In this document: positions 15,948 to 23,722 of the stretch, in pieces | How positions within the stretch are numbered: the stretch's first letter is position 1 | How the letters are laid out: each line of letters opens with the position of its first letter | NCBI RefSeq assembly: GCF_030283205.1 | Contig: NZ_JASNWF010000005.1 | Span: 372,001-436,000, forward strand | From: Actinomadura opuntiae | GTDB taxonomy: Bacteria; Actinomycetota; Actinomycetes; Streptosporangiales; Streptosporangiaceae | DNA length: 64,000 bases | Direction of reading: 5' to 3' | Program-made: the position numbers and the translations under genes | The notes under the pieces: generated by a model | The model's database searches: none | What the model saw: the letters and a program-made list of their open reading frames with translations, nothing else | Told to the model about the DNA's origin: nothing

Positions 15948-16840
15948 CCGACGCGCTCGCCGCACTGAAGGCCGCGCTGGCCGCCGCGCTGGAGGAGGCC
16001 CGCGCCGTCCCGCCGTGCGACGACCTCGCCGCGTTCCGGTTCGTCTCCGAGCTGGACGAGGCGCTCCACGACCTGCCGGAACTGCTGGAGACGATGCCCG
16101 CCCTCGCCCGCGGCGGCGACCTCGGCCGCGACCTCGTCGCGCACTTCGAAGAGACCACCGCCGAGCTCGCCCGGATGCGCGCGGACCTCACCGCCGACCG
16201 CCGCCGGCTGGCCGAGCTGCGTCCCGCCGTGGACGCGATGAAGGCGACCGCCGACGAGCACGCCGCCGTCCGCGCCGAACTCGCCGAACTGCACCGCCTG
16301 GACGTCGTACGCGTCGAACTCGACGCGCTCCGCGCCCAGCGCGACGCGTTCGAGGCCCGCCTGCCCGCGTTGCAGGACGCCCGCGACGCGGAGGAAGAGC
16401 TTTCCGCGTCCGCCACCGCCCTGCTCCGCCTCACCGGCGCGCAACTGGAGCAACTGGACGAGCGGCTCCGGGAGACCGTCGAGAAGGCCGCCGCCACCGA
16501 AGCCGAGCTCACCGACACGCGGCGCCGCCTCGCCGCCGAACGCGACGCCCTGGAGGCGAAGCACGCCGAACTCGCCACCGCCGCCGACGGCTTCACCGCG
16601 CTCCAGGCCGACACCGAACGGCTGATGCCCGCGCTGACCCTCTACCGCGACGCCGACCGCGCCCTCCTGGACGGCCTGGCCCGCGGCTCGCTCGTCAAAA
16701 CGTCCGGCCTCCAGCGCGCCCGCGACGCCCTCGACCTGGTCGAACGCACCCTCGACGACCTGGACGCCGCCCTCGCCACCGCGCTGGAAATCCACGACCA
16801 GGCCCATTCCGAGGCCCGCCGCGTCCTCCCCCTCACCTGA
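15944..16840 (+). CDS. Coiled-coil protein, last gene of the operon
   Basis: 298 residues, ATGA-coupled to the Hsp70-like gene, with GAAAGG eight bases upstream. Residues about 65-230 are Glu/Arg/Ala/Leu heptads (TTAELARMRADLTADRRRLAELR, then LRETVEKAAATEAELTDTRRRL). The C-terminus, residues about 235-295 (DADRALLDGLARGSLVKTSGLQRARDALDLVE), is helical. It resembles nucleotide-exchange or cofactor-type coiled-coil partners in form only. No catalytic motif. It ends 1 nt before the convergent methyltransferase gene, so the operon boundary is sharp. Confidence 0.8.
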   Translation: MTDALAALKAALAAALEEARAVPPCDDLAAFRFVSELDEALHDLPELLETMPALARGGDLGRDLVAHFEETTAELARMRADLTADRRRLAELRPAVDAMKATADEHAAVRAELAELHRLDVVRVELDALRAQRDAFEARLPALQDARDAEEELSASATALLRLTGAQLEQLDERLRETVEKAAATEAELTDTRRRLAAERDALEAKHAELATAADGFTALQADTERLMPALTLYRDADRALLDGLARGSLVKTSGLQRARDALDLVERTLDDLDAALATALEIHDQAHSEARRVLPLT

Positions 16841-16841
16841 G

Positions 16842-17657
16842 TCAGGGGACGCGGGCGACCGCGCACAGCATCGAGACGTCCTCGATCGCCGGACGGTCCT
16901 CCGCCGGCACCTCCGGACGCCATTCCACGACCGAGCCGACACCCGGCGGCAGCAGTTCCAGCCCCTCGAAGAAACGCGCGAACTCCTCGTGGCTGCGCAA
17001 CCGGAACGGCACCCCGCTCCGCTCGTTCGCCTCCACGCTCACCGCGTACTCCTCCGGCGTCAGATAGTCACCGGTCGCATGCGTCATCACCAGGTAACTG
17101 CTCGGCGGCAGCGCGTCGAGCAGCCGCCGGACGATCCCGTACGGGTCGTGGTCGTCGGTGATGAAATGCATCGTCGCGACCAGCATCAGCGCGACCGGAC
17201 GCGACAGGTCCAGGGTCCGCCGCAGGTCCGGATCGGCGAGGATCTTCTCCGGATCGCGCAGGTCCGCGTCGATATAGGCCGTCCGCCCCTCCGGCTCGCC
17301 CGTCAGCAGCGCGCGGGCGTGCACCAGGACGATCGGGTCGTTGTCGACGTACACGATCCGCGCCGACGGGTCGACCGCCTGCGCGATCTCGTGCACGTTC
17401 CCCGCCGACGGCAGCCCGGTGCCGATGTCGAGGAACTGCCCGATCCCCGCCTCGCCCGCCAGGTGGCCGACCACCCGGCGCATGAACGCGCGATTCTCCC
17501 GCGCGGCCAGGCCGACCGTGGGAAACGCCGAGGCGACCATCTCCGCCGATTCCCGGTCGACCGCGAAATTGTCCTTGCCGCCGAGCCAGTAGTTGTACCT
17601 GCGGGAGGGATGCGCCTTCGTCGGGTCGATGCCCGGTGGAACTCGCTCGGTGTCCAG
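16842..17657 (-). CDS. Methyltransf_19-type S-adenosyl methyltransferase, start unclear
   Basis: The protein carries the family N-terminus GIDPTKAHPSRRYNYWLGGKDNF, motif I FLDIGTGLPSAGNVHEIAQ, VYVDNDPIVLVHARALL and the C-terminal FFEGLELLPPGVGSVVEW. The first in-frame ATG (17540) would delete the conserved YNYWLGGKDNF segment. Upstream, the frame is open back to a TAA near 17719 but contains no ATG, GTG or TTG; the only near-start is a CTG at 17657 with GAGG just before it, which gives the usual 271 residues. Either this CTG is used or an indel hides the true start. Function in these proteins is unknown; many stand next to secondary-metabolism or P450 genes, as here. Confidence 0.85.
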   Translation of the reverse strand: MDTERVPPGIDPTKAHPSRRYNYWLGGKDNFAVDRESAEMVASAFPTVGLAARENRAFMRRVVGHLAGEAGIGQFLDIGTGLPSAGNVHEIAQAVDPSARIVYVDNDPIVLVHARALLTGEPEGRTAYIDADLRDPEKILADPDLRRTLDLSRPVALMLVATMHFITDDHDPYGIVRRLLDALPPSSYLVMTHATGDYLTPEEYAVSVEANERSGVPFRLRSHEEFARFFEGLELLPPGVGSVVEWRPEVPAEDRPAIEDVSMLCAVARVP

Positions 17658-17770
17658 GGCGGCCTCGCTTCGTCGCCCGCCGCGAAACCGCGACGGAAGT
17701 GAAATGCCAGGACCCCATTATGCGTGGCAGGATCGGTCCATCGCGCATCGGCTACCCGGGAAGGCACACG

Positions 17771-18952
17771 GTGGAACCCCTCTACAGCCCCTTCGACTTC
17801 GCGATTCAGGAAAACCCTTACCCGGTGTACGCGGAACTGCGCGAGAAGTCACCGGTCCATCGCAACGAAACGGACGGCTTCTGGGCGCTGTCCCGGTATG
17901 ACGACGTTCTGTCGGCACTCCGCGACTCCGCGCGTTTCTCCAGCCGGAACGGGCTGCGCATCGAACCGGCGTTCTGGGGCCCCGAGGCGGAGAAGTTCTT
18001 CTCCTTCGTCGCCATGGACCCGCCCAAGCACACCCGGATGCGCGGCCTGGTGGCCCGCGCGTTCACCCAGCGCCGCGTCCAGGAACTGGAACCGCGCATC
18101 CGTGAGATCGCCCGCGACTGCCTGCTCCCCCACCTGGACGGCGACGCGTTCGACCTGATGACCGACTTCGCCGGCCGCTTCCCCACCGACGTCATCTCCG
18201 AGCTGGTCGGCGTGCCCGAGGCCGACCGCGGCCTGGTCCGCGACCTCGGCATGGCGATCATGTACCGCGGCGAGGAGGGCGACGACCTGCCGCCCGAGGC
18301 GCTGCAGGCCATCGGCGCCCTCGTCGGCTACTACACCGACCTGACGATCGAGCGCGCCAAGGAGCGCCGCGGCGACCTGCTCTCCGGGCTGCTGGACGCC
18401 GCGGACGGCGACGACCGCCTCACCCCCGAGGAGATCGTCGGAGTGCTGATCCTGCTCGTCGGCGCGGGCATCGAGACCACCATGCTGACGCTCGGCAACG
18501 CCTGGCACGCCGCCTGGCTGCACCCCGACCAGCGCGCCCGCGCGTTCGGCGGCCGCATCGACGACTGGATCGAGGAGACCCTCCGCTGGGACCCGGTCAC
18601 CCAGGTCCTCGCCCGCACCACCACCGAGGACGTCGAGCTGCACGGCGTCAAGATCTCCGCGGACGCGAAGGTGCTGCTGCTGACCGGCGCCGCCAACCGC
18701 GACCCGTCGGTGTTCCCCGACCCGGACCGCTTCGACCTCGACCGCGACACCGGCCCGTCCCTCGCCTTCGGCAACGGCCGCCACCACTGCCTCGGCGCCA
18801 ACCTCGGCCGCCTCGAAGCCCGCATCGCGCTGCAGGAGGTCACCGCGATCGTCGCCGACTACGAGATCGACGAGGCGGCCGCCGAGCGGATCCACTCCTC
18901 CAACGACCGCGGCTTCGCCTCCCTGCCCACCCGAATCACCGCCCGCCACTGA
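17771..18952 (+). CDS. Cytochrome P450
   Basis: 393 residues, typical bacterial length. The I-helix oxygen-binding segment is LLVGAGIETTM, the ExxR helix is EETLRWDP near residue 268, the PDRF stretch is [12 protein letters not shown], and the heme loop FGNGRHHCLGANLGRLEA has its cysteine at 340. GGGAAGG at 17758-17764 sits six bases before a GTG at 17771 (VEPLYSPFDF), preferred over the ATG at 17720. It is divergent from the methyltransferase gene with only ~110 nt between, so the two may share control. Monooxygenase of unknown substrate, cytosolic, dependent on ferredoxin partners not found here. Confidence 0.95.
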   Translation: MEPLYSPFDFAIQENPYPVYAELREKSPVHRNETDGFWALSRYDDVLSALRDSARFSSRNGLRIEPAFWGPEAEKFFSFVAMDPPKHTRMRGLVARAFTQRRVQELEPRIREIARDCLLPHLDGDAFDLMTDFAGRFPTDVISELVGVPEADRGLVRDLGMAIMYRGEEGDDLPPEALQAIGALVGYYTDLTIERAKERRGDLLSGLLDAADGDDRLTPEEIVGVLILLVGAGIETTMLTLGNAWHAAWLHPDQRARAFGGRIDDWIEETLRWDPVTQVLARTTTEDVELHGVKISADAKVLLLTGAANRDPSVFPDPDRFDLDRDTGPSLAFGNGRHHCLGANLGRLEARIALQEVTAIVADYEIDEAAAERIHSSNDRGFASLPTRITARH

Positions 18953-18958
18953 CCCGCA

Positions 18959-18998
18959 GGCCGGGGCGCGCCGCTCAGCCACCGCGCACGCCCCGGCC
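18959..18998. terminator. Stem-loop between convergent genes
   Basis: GGCCGGGGCG (18959-18968) and CGCCCCGGCC (18989-18998) form a perfect 10-bp GC stem with a 20-nt loop, immediately after the P450 stop and before the end of the convergent small membrane-protein gene. There is no T-tract, as is common in actinomycetes. It could end transcripts from both sides. Confidence 0.6.
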
Positions 18999-19049
18999 GA
19001 CACGCAGGGCTTCAGTCGGTGGGCGCGCCCCCGGCCGACGCCCAGACCC

Positions 19050-19487
19050 TCAGTCGGTGGGCACGGCCTGGGTCGGGATGCCGAGATCGGTTTTGAAGAG
19101 GCCGATGAGTGCGCGGCGGCGCTGGTCGACGTCCTCCACCTCGGACGCGGTCACGCCGTCGTCGCGTGCGATCCGCGCGTGCACCTCCAGAACGGTGTCC
19201 GCGAGCCTTCGGGCCGGCTCGGCCACCCTGGCGTCCGCGAGGATTTCGATCTCCGCCGTCGCGACGAGCAGCGCGGCATCGTCCGGGCGGCCTCTCTTCC
19301 CCGACAGCGCCTGGGCGTAACTCGCGCTGACGGCCCGCAGGTATTCGGTGTAGACGCGCCGCTTGACGTCGGTCAGCGAGTCGCTTCGCGTCCATTTCCG
19401 GGCCCGCGCCGCCTGCAATTGCTGCAGGGTCCCGGTGACCAGGACACCGAGCAGCGTCCCGACGATGCCGACAACGACCGTGCCCAT
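19050..19487 (-). CDS. Small membrane-anchored helical protein
   Basis: 145 residues. An N-terminal hydrophobic helix (about 3-22, VVVGIVGTLLGVLVTGTL) is followed directly by a basic segment and a helical cytoplasmic region (DVKRRVYTEYLRAVSASYAQAL.., ARRLADTVLEVHARI). The ATG at 19487 has GGAGG seven bases upstream; the longer open frame to 19778 lacks such a site and reads poorly. This type of protein (one helix plus an R-x-x-Y-x-x-Y/F-L motif) is frequent in actinomycetes but unassigned. It stands alone, and a short direct repeat (CAGTCGGTGGGC) surrounds its stop codon. Confidence 0.72.
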   Translation of the reverse strand: MGTVVVGIVGTLLGVLVTGTLQQLQAARARKWTRSDSLTDVKRRVYTEYLRAVSASYAQALSGKRGRPDDAALLVATAEIEILADARVAEPARRLADTVLEVHARIARDDGVTASEVEDVDQRRRALIGLFKTDLGIPTQAVPTD

Positions 19488-19642
19488 CTTCCGCCTCCAA
19501 GGCGCCGACCGGGATTCCGGCGCCCACGCTACCGACGGCGGCCGTAACCATTCGACGGTCTGGCCCGTCCAGAAGCCCCGGCGCCCTGCTTCTCCATGAC
19601 ATAGGCTGCCAATCTCCGTCAACGATCGCGTTAGGGGACGTC

Positions 19643-20541
19643 GTGGACGATCTCGAGGCGAAGGTTTGGCGCCGTTACGGCCACCTGCGCATCTACGTGT
19701 CACGCGGCGAGCAGAAGGTCGGCTGGTACGACGTTCGCACGGGCCGCCACGAGATCGACCTTCCCGAACTCGCGGCACCGTTCTGGGACGCCGTCCGCAC
19801 CGAATGCCACAACCTCAACGAACCCCCGCCGTCCATACCCGGGCCGCCGCACCTCATCGCGCCGCCGCCCCCGGCCAATCCCGAGTCGGCACTGACCATC
19901 CCGTCGCCCGCAGTCACGGACGAACCTGACGACGATCTGGGACTCAACCGAGCCGGCGCCGCAGCCCAGGCCCGCTCCGACGAGCTGCGCGATTGGCGTG
20001 CATGGCTCGCCGCGATGTTCGGCGCTCGCACGGAGTCCCGTGACTTCGCGGTAGGCGCGAAGGCCGAACGGACCGTGGGCGGCAAGCTCGACAAATGGGC
20101 GCGCAAGCACGGCTGGCACGTCCTGCACGCCGTTCCCGTAGGACGCAACGGCGCGCCGACATCGACCACGTACTGATCGGCCCGTTCGGCGTCGTCACGA
20201 TCAACACCAAGAGCACCCGCGGAAAGGTCTGGGTCGCGGAGAACGGCATGATGGTCGGCGCCACCAAGGTGGACTACCTGCGCAATTCCCGCCACGAGGC
20301 CAAGCGCGCGCGGACACTGCTCGCCACCGCCTGCGGACGCCATGTTCCGGTGCATGCGGTCGTGGTGTTCGTCGGCGCGAAAGACTTCACCGTCCGGAAC
20401 GGCGGCCCGAAAGACGTCACCGTCCTGCCCAACGTGAAGGCCCTCCGCCGCTGGCTACGCCGCCGCGGCCGCGTACTCAGCCCAGAACAGGTCGTCGACG
20501 TACACGCCGCGGCCCGACGACCTAATACTTGGAGGTCATGA
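19643..20541 (+). pseudogene. NERD-domain (nuclease-related) protein, frameshifted
   Basis: Two frames together encode one protein. The first (19643-20176) begins VDDLEAKVWRRYGHLRIYV and ends inside a NERD domain with AERTVGGKLDKWARKHGWHVLHAVPVGRNG. The second continues from about 20150 with ADIDHVLIGPFGVVTINTKST and KVWV, the conserved D-H-v-l-i-g-p and T-K core. A one-base loss (or two-base gain) near 20148-20153 separates them. NERD domains are restriction-endonuclease-like and occur in defence or DNA-processing proteins. The GTG start is preceded by AGGGGAC. Without the frameshift the protein would have about 299 residues. It lies beside the repeat-flanked HNH unit. Confidence 0.8.
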
Positions 20542-20641
20542 ACGATGCGTTGATGAAGCTTGATTGTGCGGGAAGTCGTCATCAGGTCTGCTCGTTTGTT
20601 CGTGCGGGGTGTAATGGTCGTGCGTGTGACGATGTTCATGT

Positions 20642-20701
20642 GATGGGTCTCCGCGTGATGGGTGCGCGTGAGATTGGCGTTCGCGAGATGGGTGTTCGTG
20701 T
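20642..20701. repeat. Four degenerate 15-nt tandem repeats
   Basis: Units start at 20642, 20657, 20672 and 20687 and follow the pattern GATGGGTGTTCGCGT with changes. They end at the outer edge of the first copy of the cloverleaf repeat. Read on the + strand they would encode a five-residue repeat, but the surrounding frame is not convincing as a gene. Confidence 0.7.
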
Positions 20702-20897
20702 CATAGGTGGTGGGGTTGGCCGTGCGGTGGGGTGGCGCTGGCGTACGGGGCCGCCCCTCCAAAGTCAAGGGCGCCTTCGGCGTCGCTTCGCGATGGACTT
20801 CGTCCACCCTTGACTTTGGAGCCTCTGCGGCCCCTGAGGCAGCGCCAAGGGGCAGGCTCCGCCTGCCCCGCCCGGGTCGCGCCACCCCACCGCCCCC
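20690..20897 (+). repeat. Cloverleaf repeat, copy A
   Basis: A ~208-nt sequence present again in reverse orientation at 23261-23469 with only about four differences. Its core at 20757-20821 is a 15-bp stem CTCCAAAGTCAAGGG / CCCTTGACTTTGGAG closing three abutting hairpins with no unpaired bases between them: CGCC-TTC-GGCG (20772-20782), TCGC-TTC-GCGA (20783-20793) and TGGAC-TTC-GTCCA (20794-20806). A 9-bp hairpin GGGGCAGGC-TCC-GCCTGCCCC follows (20849-20869), and an outer 13-bp stem GGTGGGGTGGCGC / GCGCCACCCCACC (20726-20738 with 20879-20891) encloses everything. It has no convincing coding potential. Confidence 0.92.
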
Positions 20898-21047
20898 ATC
20901 CGTACGCGTGCTCGACAAAGCGCCCCAAAGGAACAATTCGCCGACCAGGTAAAGGCGGAGGAAGCCGGGGCGCACTGAGCAATATTTTTCCACTGATCAG
21001 CAAAGAAGAAGCCCCCCTCTCGGCGCGCAATTGTCGGTCACTTGGGG

Positions 21048-21053
21048 TACACT
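21048..21053 (+). promoter_or_regulatory. Probable -10 element for a leaderless HNH transcript
   Basis: TACACT lies 6 nt before the ATG at 21060, in an AT-richer pocket, and no ribosome site precedes that ATG. This arrangement is typical of leaderless actinobacterial mRNAs. A matching -35 is not clear. Confidence 0.45.
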
Positions 21054-21059
21054 TTAGGT

Positions 21060-22334
21060 ATGCAGTCAGTGACGGTCGACCTTGCGGGCGCGTCCACCAT
21101 GGAATTGGTGAACGCGCTCTCAACGATCGCCACTGAACTCGCCCAGCGAGAGGCTCCGGAATCGGCGGCCGCGTGCCTGGAACTCACCGAAGACCTGGCC
21201 GCCGCCTGCGATCTGCAAGAAAGCGCACTGGCCGGTTTCATCGGCCGCGTCGACGCCACCGGCGAACAACAACGCTGGGGGTTTCCTTCCACGCGGGCGT
21301 GGCTGCGGTCGAGGCTGGGGATGCGCGAGAACCGCGCCAAGGAGCGCCTCGTGTTGGCGCGGCAGCGGCATCGCCTGCCGCAGGTGACCGAGCGGCTCAT
21401 CTCCGGGGAGCTGTCCTACGGCTACGCCGCCACCATCAGCGACTCGGTGGCCCGCTTGGACGAGGAGGAGTGCGCCGAGGCCGAACGGACCCTGCTGGGT
21501 TTCGTCGACCAGGGCTTCTCACCAGGGAAAGTCGGAGTGTTCGGCAATCGCATCCGCGATGTGATCGCCGAGAACAACGGCACCGACCGCGAACCCGAGG
21601 AAGCCAAGCGCGGCTACGCCAAGTCCTGGATCACCAGCACCGGCTCGCTGGACGGCGGCCGCTACATCAAAGGCTGGCTGAACGCCGAAGACGCCGCCAT
21701 CTGGGACGGCACACTCGCTCCGCTGGCCAAGCCGGCCGGGCCCGAGGACCACCGCGATGTCGCCGAGCGGACGGCGGCGGCGCTGTCGAGTGTGCTGTCG
21801 GGCGGACACAAGGCCACCAAGGTCACCGTCATCTGCGACCTGGAAACCCTCACCGGCGGCAACGCCCCGGGCCATCTCATCGACGGGACGCCGATCCCGG
21901 CCGAGCAGGTACGCCGCATCGCCCTGGCGGCCGGAGTCTCACCCCTGATCCTGGGACGCGGCCACAACCCCCTGTACCTGGGATATCGGGAACGGTTCGC
22001 CAGCCCCGCCCAACGCCGGGTCCTGGAAACCCTCTACCCGACCTGCGCGGTGCGCGAGTGCGAGATCCCGGGGACGTTGTGCGAGGTCGACCACGTCCAC
22101 GGCTGGGCCCTCGGCCGCAGCCCCACCGACATCGATCAGCTCACGCTCACCTGCGGGTGGCACAACCGCTTCAAACACAGCAGCCCACGCCAGATCGGCA
22201 TCAGCAAAGATCCCGACGGGCGGTATGTGTACCGGCTACTGCCACCACCCGACGCCAGATCAAGAACCAAACTCGGGAGCGGACCGCCGGGCGCACTCGG
22301 CCCACCCGATCCCGCCATCACCTGGGCCGCATAA
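21060..22334 (+). CDS. DUF222 / 13E12-family HNH endonuclease
   Basis: 424 residues. The N-terminal two thirds is the DUF222 (13E12 repeat-family) domain, including SALAGFIGRVDATGEQQRWGF and ERLISGELSYGYAATIS. The C-terminal HNH nuclease is clear: CEVDHVHGWALG (first His), then LTLTCGWHNRFKH (Asn/His). These proteins are multicopy in actinobacteria and associated with repetitive, mobile-like DNA. Here it sits between two inverted cloverleaf repeats together with a methyltransferase on the opposite strand. It is probably a DNA-cutting enzyme; whether it moves the flanking repeats is inference. Confidence 0.93.
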   Translation: MQSVTVDLAGASTMELVNALSTIATELAQREAPESAAACLELTEDLAAACDLQESALAGFIGRVDATGEQQRWGFPSTRAWLRSRLGMRENRAKERLVLARQRHRLPQVTERLISGELSYGYAATISDSVARLDEEECAEAERTLLGFVDQGFSPGKVGVFGNRIRDVIAENNGTDREPEEAKRGYAKSWITSTGSLDGGRYIKGWLNAEDAAIWDGTLAPLAKPAGPEDHRDVAERTAAALSSVLSGGHKATKVTVICDLETLTGGNAPGHLIDGTPIPAEQVRRIALAAGVSPLILGRGHNPLYLGYRERFASPAQRRVLETLYPTCAVRECEIPGTLCEVDHVHGWALGRSPTDIDQLTLTCGWHNRFKHSSPRQIGISKDPDGRYVYRLLPPPDARSRTKLGSGPPGALGPPDPAITWAA

Positions 22335-22444
22335 CCAGTCGGCCACTCCCCACAGCACCGGCTCGCCCGGGTCCCCCTGGATCACGGGCGGGTCGGCATG
22401 CCCGCGTCAGTTCTCCCGGGAGAAGGAGAGATGAGCGAGCTGGA

Positions 22445-23227
22445 TCAGGCGGCGGCTTTGAGACGGAAGTTGAGGTCGGAGGCACTCGCGGGAGCAGGGG
22501 CTCCGTGGGCATCGGTAACGGCAGTAACAACCAGTCCCGCAGCCGCAGCAAGTGCCTGAAAATCGGACCTGGAGTACCAGTGCAGAATCCAGGGGCGCTC
22601 CTCCACTGAGTGGTCCTCGCCGTGGTGGCGCTCGTAGCGCAGCAGTGCCGTCTGGGTCCGCGCGGCCTCGTCACGCTCCTCGGCAAGGACGGACACCCGG
22701 AGCTCGGCGCCGTCCGGGCCGACCGCCGTGCGCACCCGGCCTATCTCCTCAAGCCGCGTCAGCGTGGGGACGAACAGGGGCACCAGGGCAGTGCCGTCCT
22801 CGGCAAGGTGGGCGCGGATGCCACGCAGCGAGGCCAGTGCGGCGTCGTCGTCGGGAAGGAGGGTGAAGGTCGGCCCGGCCAGAAAGATCGCCCGATAACG
22901 ACGCGACAGCTTCAACGACTCCATGCGCTGGTGGAAAACGGTGGCACGAACCCCGTATTCGCGTGCCCGGCGGCCAAGCCGGTCCAGCATGTCAGCCGAG
23001 GAGTCGACCCCGTCGACCTCCAGGCCGCGTCGGCACAGCTCAAGTAAGGGATCGCCATCTCCACAGCCCAGCTCTAACGCCGGACCTCCGGCTTCCTTTA
23101 TGAAGGCCGCGTACGGCCCGGGCTCCGGAGAGAATGCCCTCAGCGGTCGGTACAGCTCCGCGACGATGCCCGTGTAGAAATCGGCGGGGTCCAAGTCCGT
23201 CGTGCTTGTCAGAGCCTCTCCTTGCAT
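22445..23227 (-). CDS. Class I SAM-dependent methyltransferase
   Basis: 260 residues. Motif I is ALELGCGDGDPLLEL, followed by VDGVDSSADMLDRLGRRA, YRAIFLAGPTFTLLPDDDAAL and a C-terminal HWYSRSDFQALAAAAGL. This is the small-molecule class I methyltransferase pattern; I see no DNA-methylase catalytic motif (no NPPY or PC pair). The ATG at 23227 has GGGAG eight bases upstream, and the inverted repeat copy B begins only 34 bp further upstream. It is convergent with the HNH gene. Because both genes are enclosed by the repeats, it may be cargo rather than a functional partner. Confidence 0.88.
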   Translation of the reverse strand: MQGEALTSTTDLDPADFYTGIVAELYRPLRAFSPEPGPYAAFIKEAGGPALELGCGDGDPLLELCRRGLEVDGVDSSADMLDRLGRRAREYGVRATVFHQRMESLKLSRRYRAIFLAGPTFTLLPDDDAALASLRGIRAHLAEDGTALVPLFVPTLTRLEEIGRVRTAVGPDGAELRVSVLAEERDEAARTQTALLRYERHHGEDHSVEERPWILHWYSRSDFQALAAAAGLVVTAVTDAHGAPAPASASDLNFRLKAAA

Positions 23228-23260
23228 CACTCTCGCTCCCAGGTCTTGGTCCTCTGGTTC

Positions 23261-23469
23261 GGGGGCGGTGGGGTGGCGCGACCCGGGCGGGGCAGGCGGA
23301 GCCTGCCCCTTTGGCGCTGCCTCAGGGGCCGCAGAGGCTCCAAAGTCAAGGGTGGACGAAGTCCATCGCGAAGCGACGCCGAAGGCGCCCTTGACTTTGG
23401 AGGGGCGGCCCCGTACGCCAGCGCCACCCCACCGCACGGCCAACCCCTCCGCCTATGACACGAACACCC
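23261..23469 (-). repeat. Cloverleaf repeat, copy B (inverted)
   Basis: Reverse complement of copy A. The core at 23338-23402 again has the 15-bp closing stem and three spacer-free hairpins, now with GAA loops on the + strand: TGGAC-GAA-GTCCA, TCGC-GAA-GCGA, CGCC-GAA-GGCG. All core bases are identical to copy A; differences are an extra A near the CCAAAGGGG segment and three changes near the outer end. It lies in the promoter side of the methyltransferase gene. Confidence 0.92.
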
Positions 23470-23722
23470 TTCTGCCCGCATTACGCATGCCCACTCCCGC
23501 TGCCCGAACACTGCACACCCCACCAGCACAGAAGCGCACCCAGAACGCCATGCACGACGTCCACCGCCATGCATCCGCCGCCATGACGGCCCCCGGGAAT
23601 GTGACACCACAGCACCACCAACGCCACGAAGAAGACCTGGAGCGCAACCAGGGCAAGCGCACGAGAACAGCTCCCGGCTCAACAACCGGAGCAGCCCAGG
23701 TCAACGAACCGAGACGGCAGCC
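23470..23722. other. Intergenic, no gene seen
   Basis: This lower-GC stretch after copy B has short open frames on both strands but no ribosome site, conserved motif or strong hairpin. It may be the outer flank of the repeat-bounded unit. No target-site duplication matching the flank of copy A is visible. Confidence 0.5.

Noticed and set aside
20529-20813. Small protein with a five-residue repeat
   Set aside because: The repeat is explained by the 15-nt DNA repeats, and the frame runs into the non-coding cloverleaf element; no ribosome site.
22445-23443. Extending the methyltransferase upstream to 23443
   Set aside because: The extension is translated from the inverted cloverleaf repeat; a proper start with GGGAG is at 23227.
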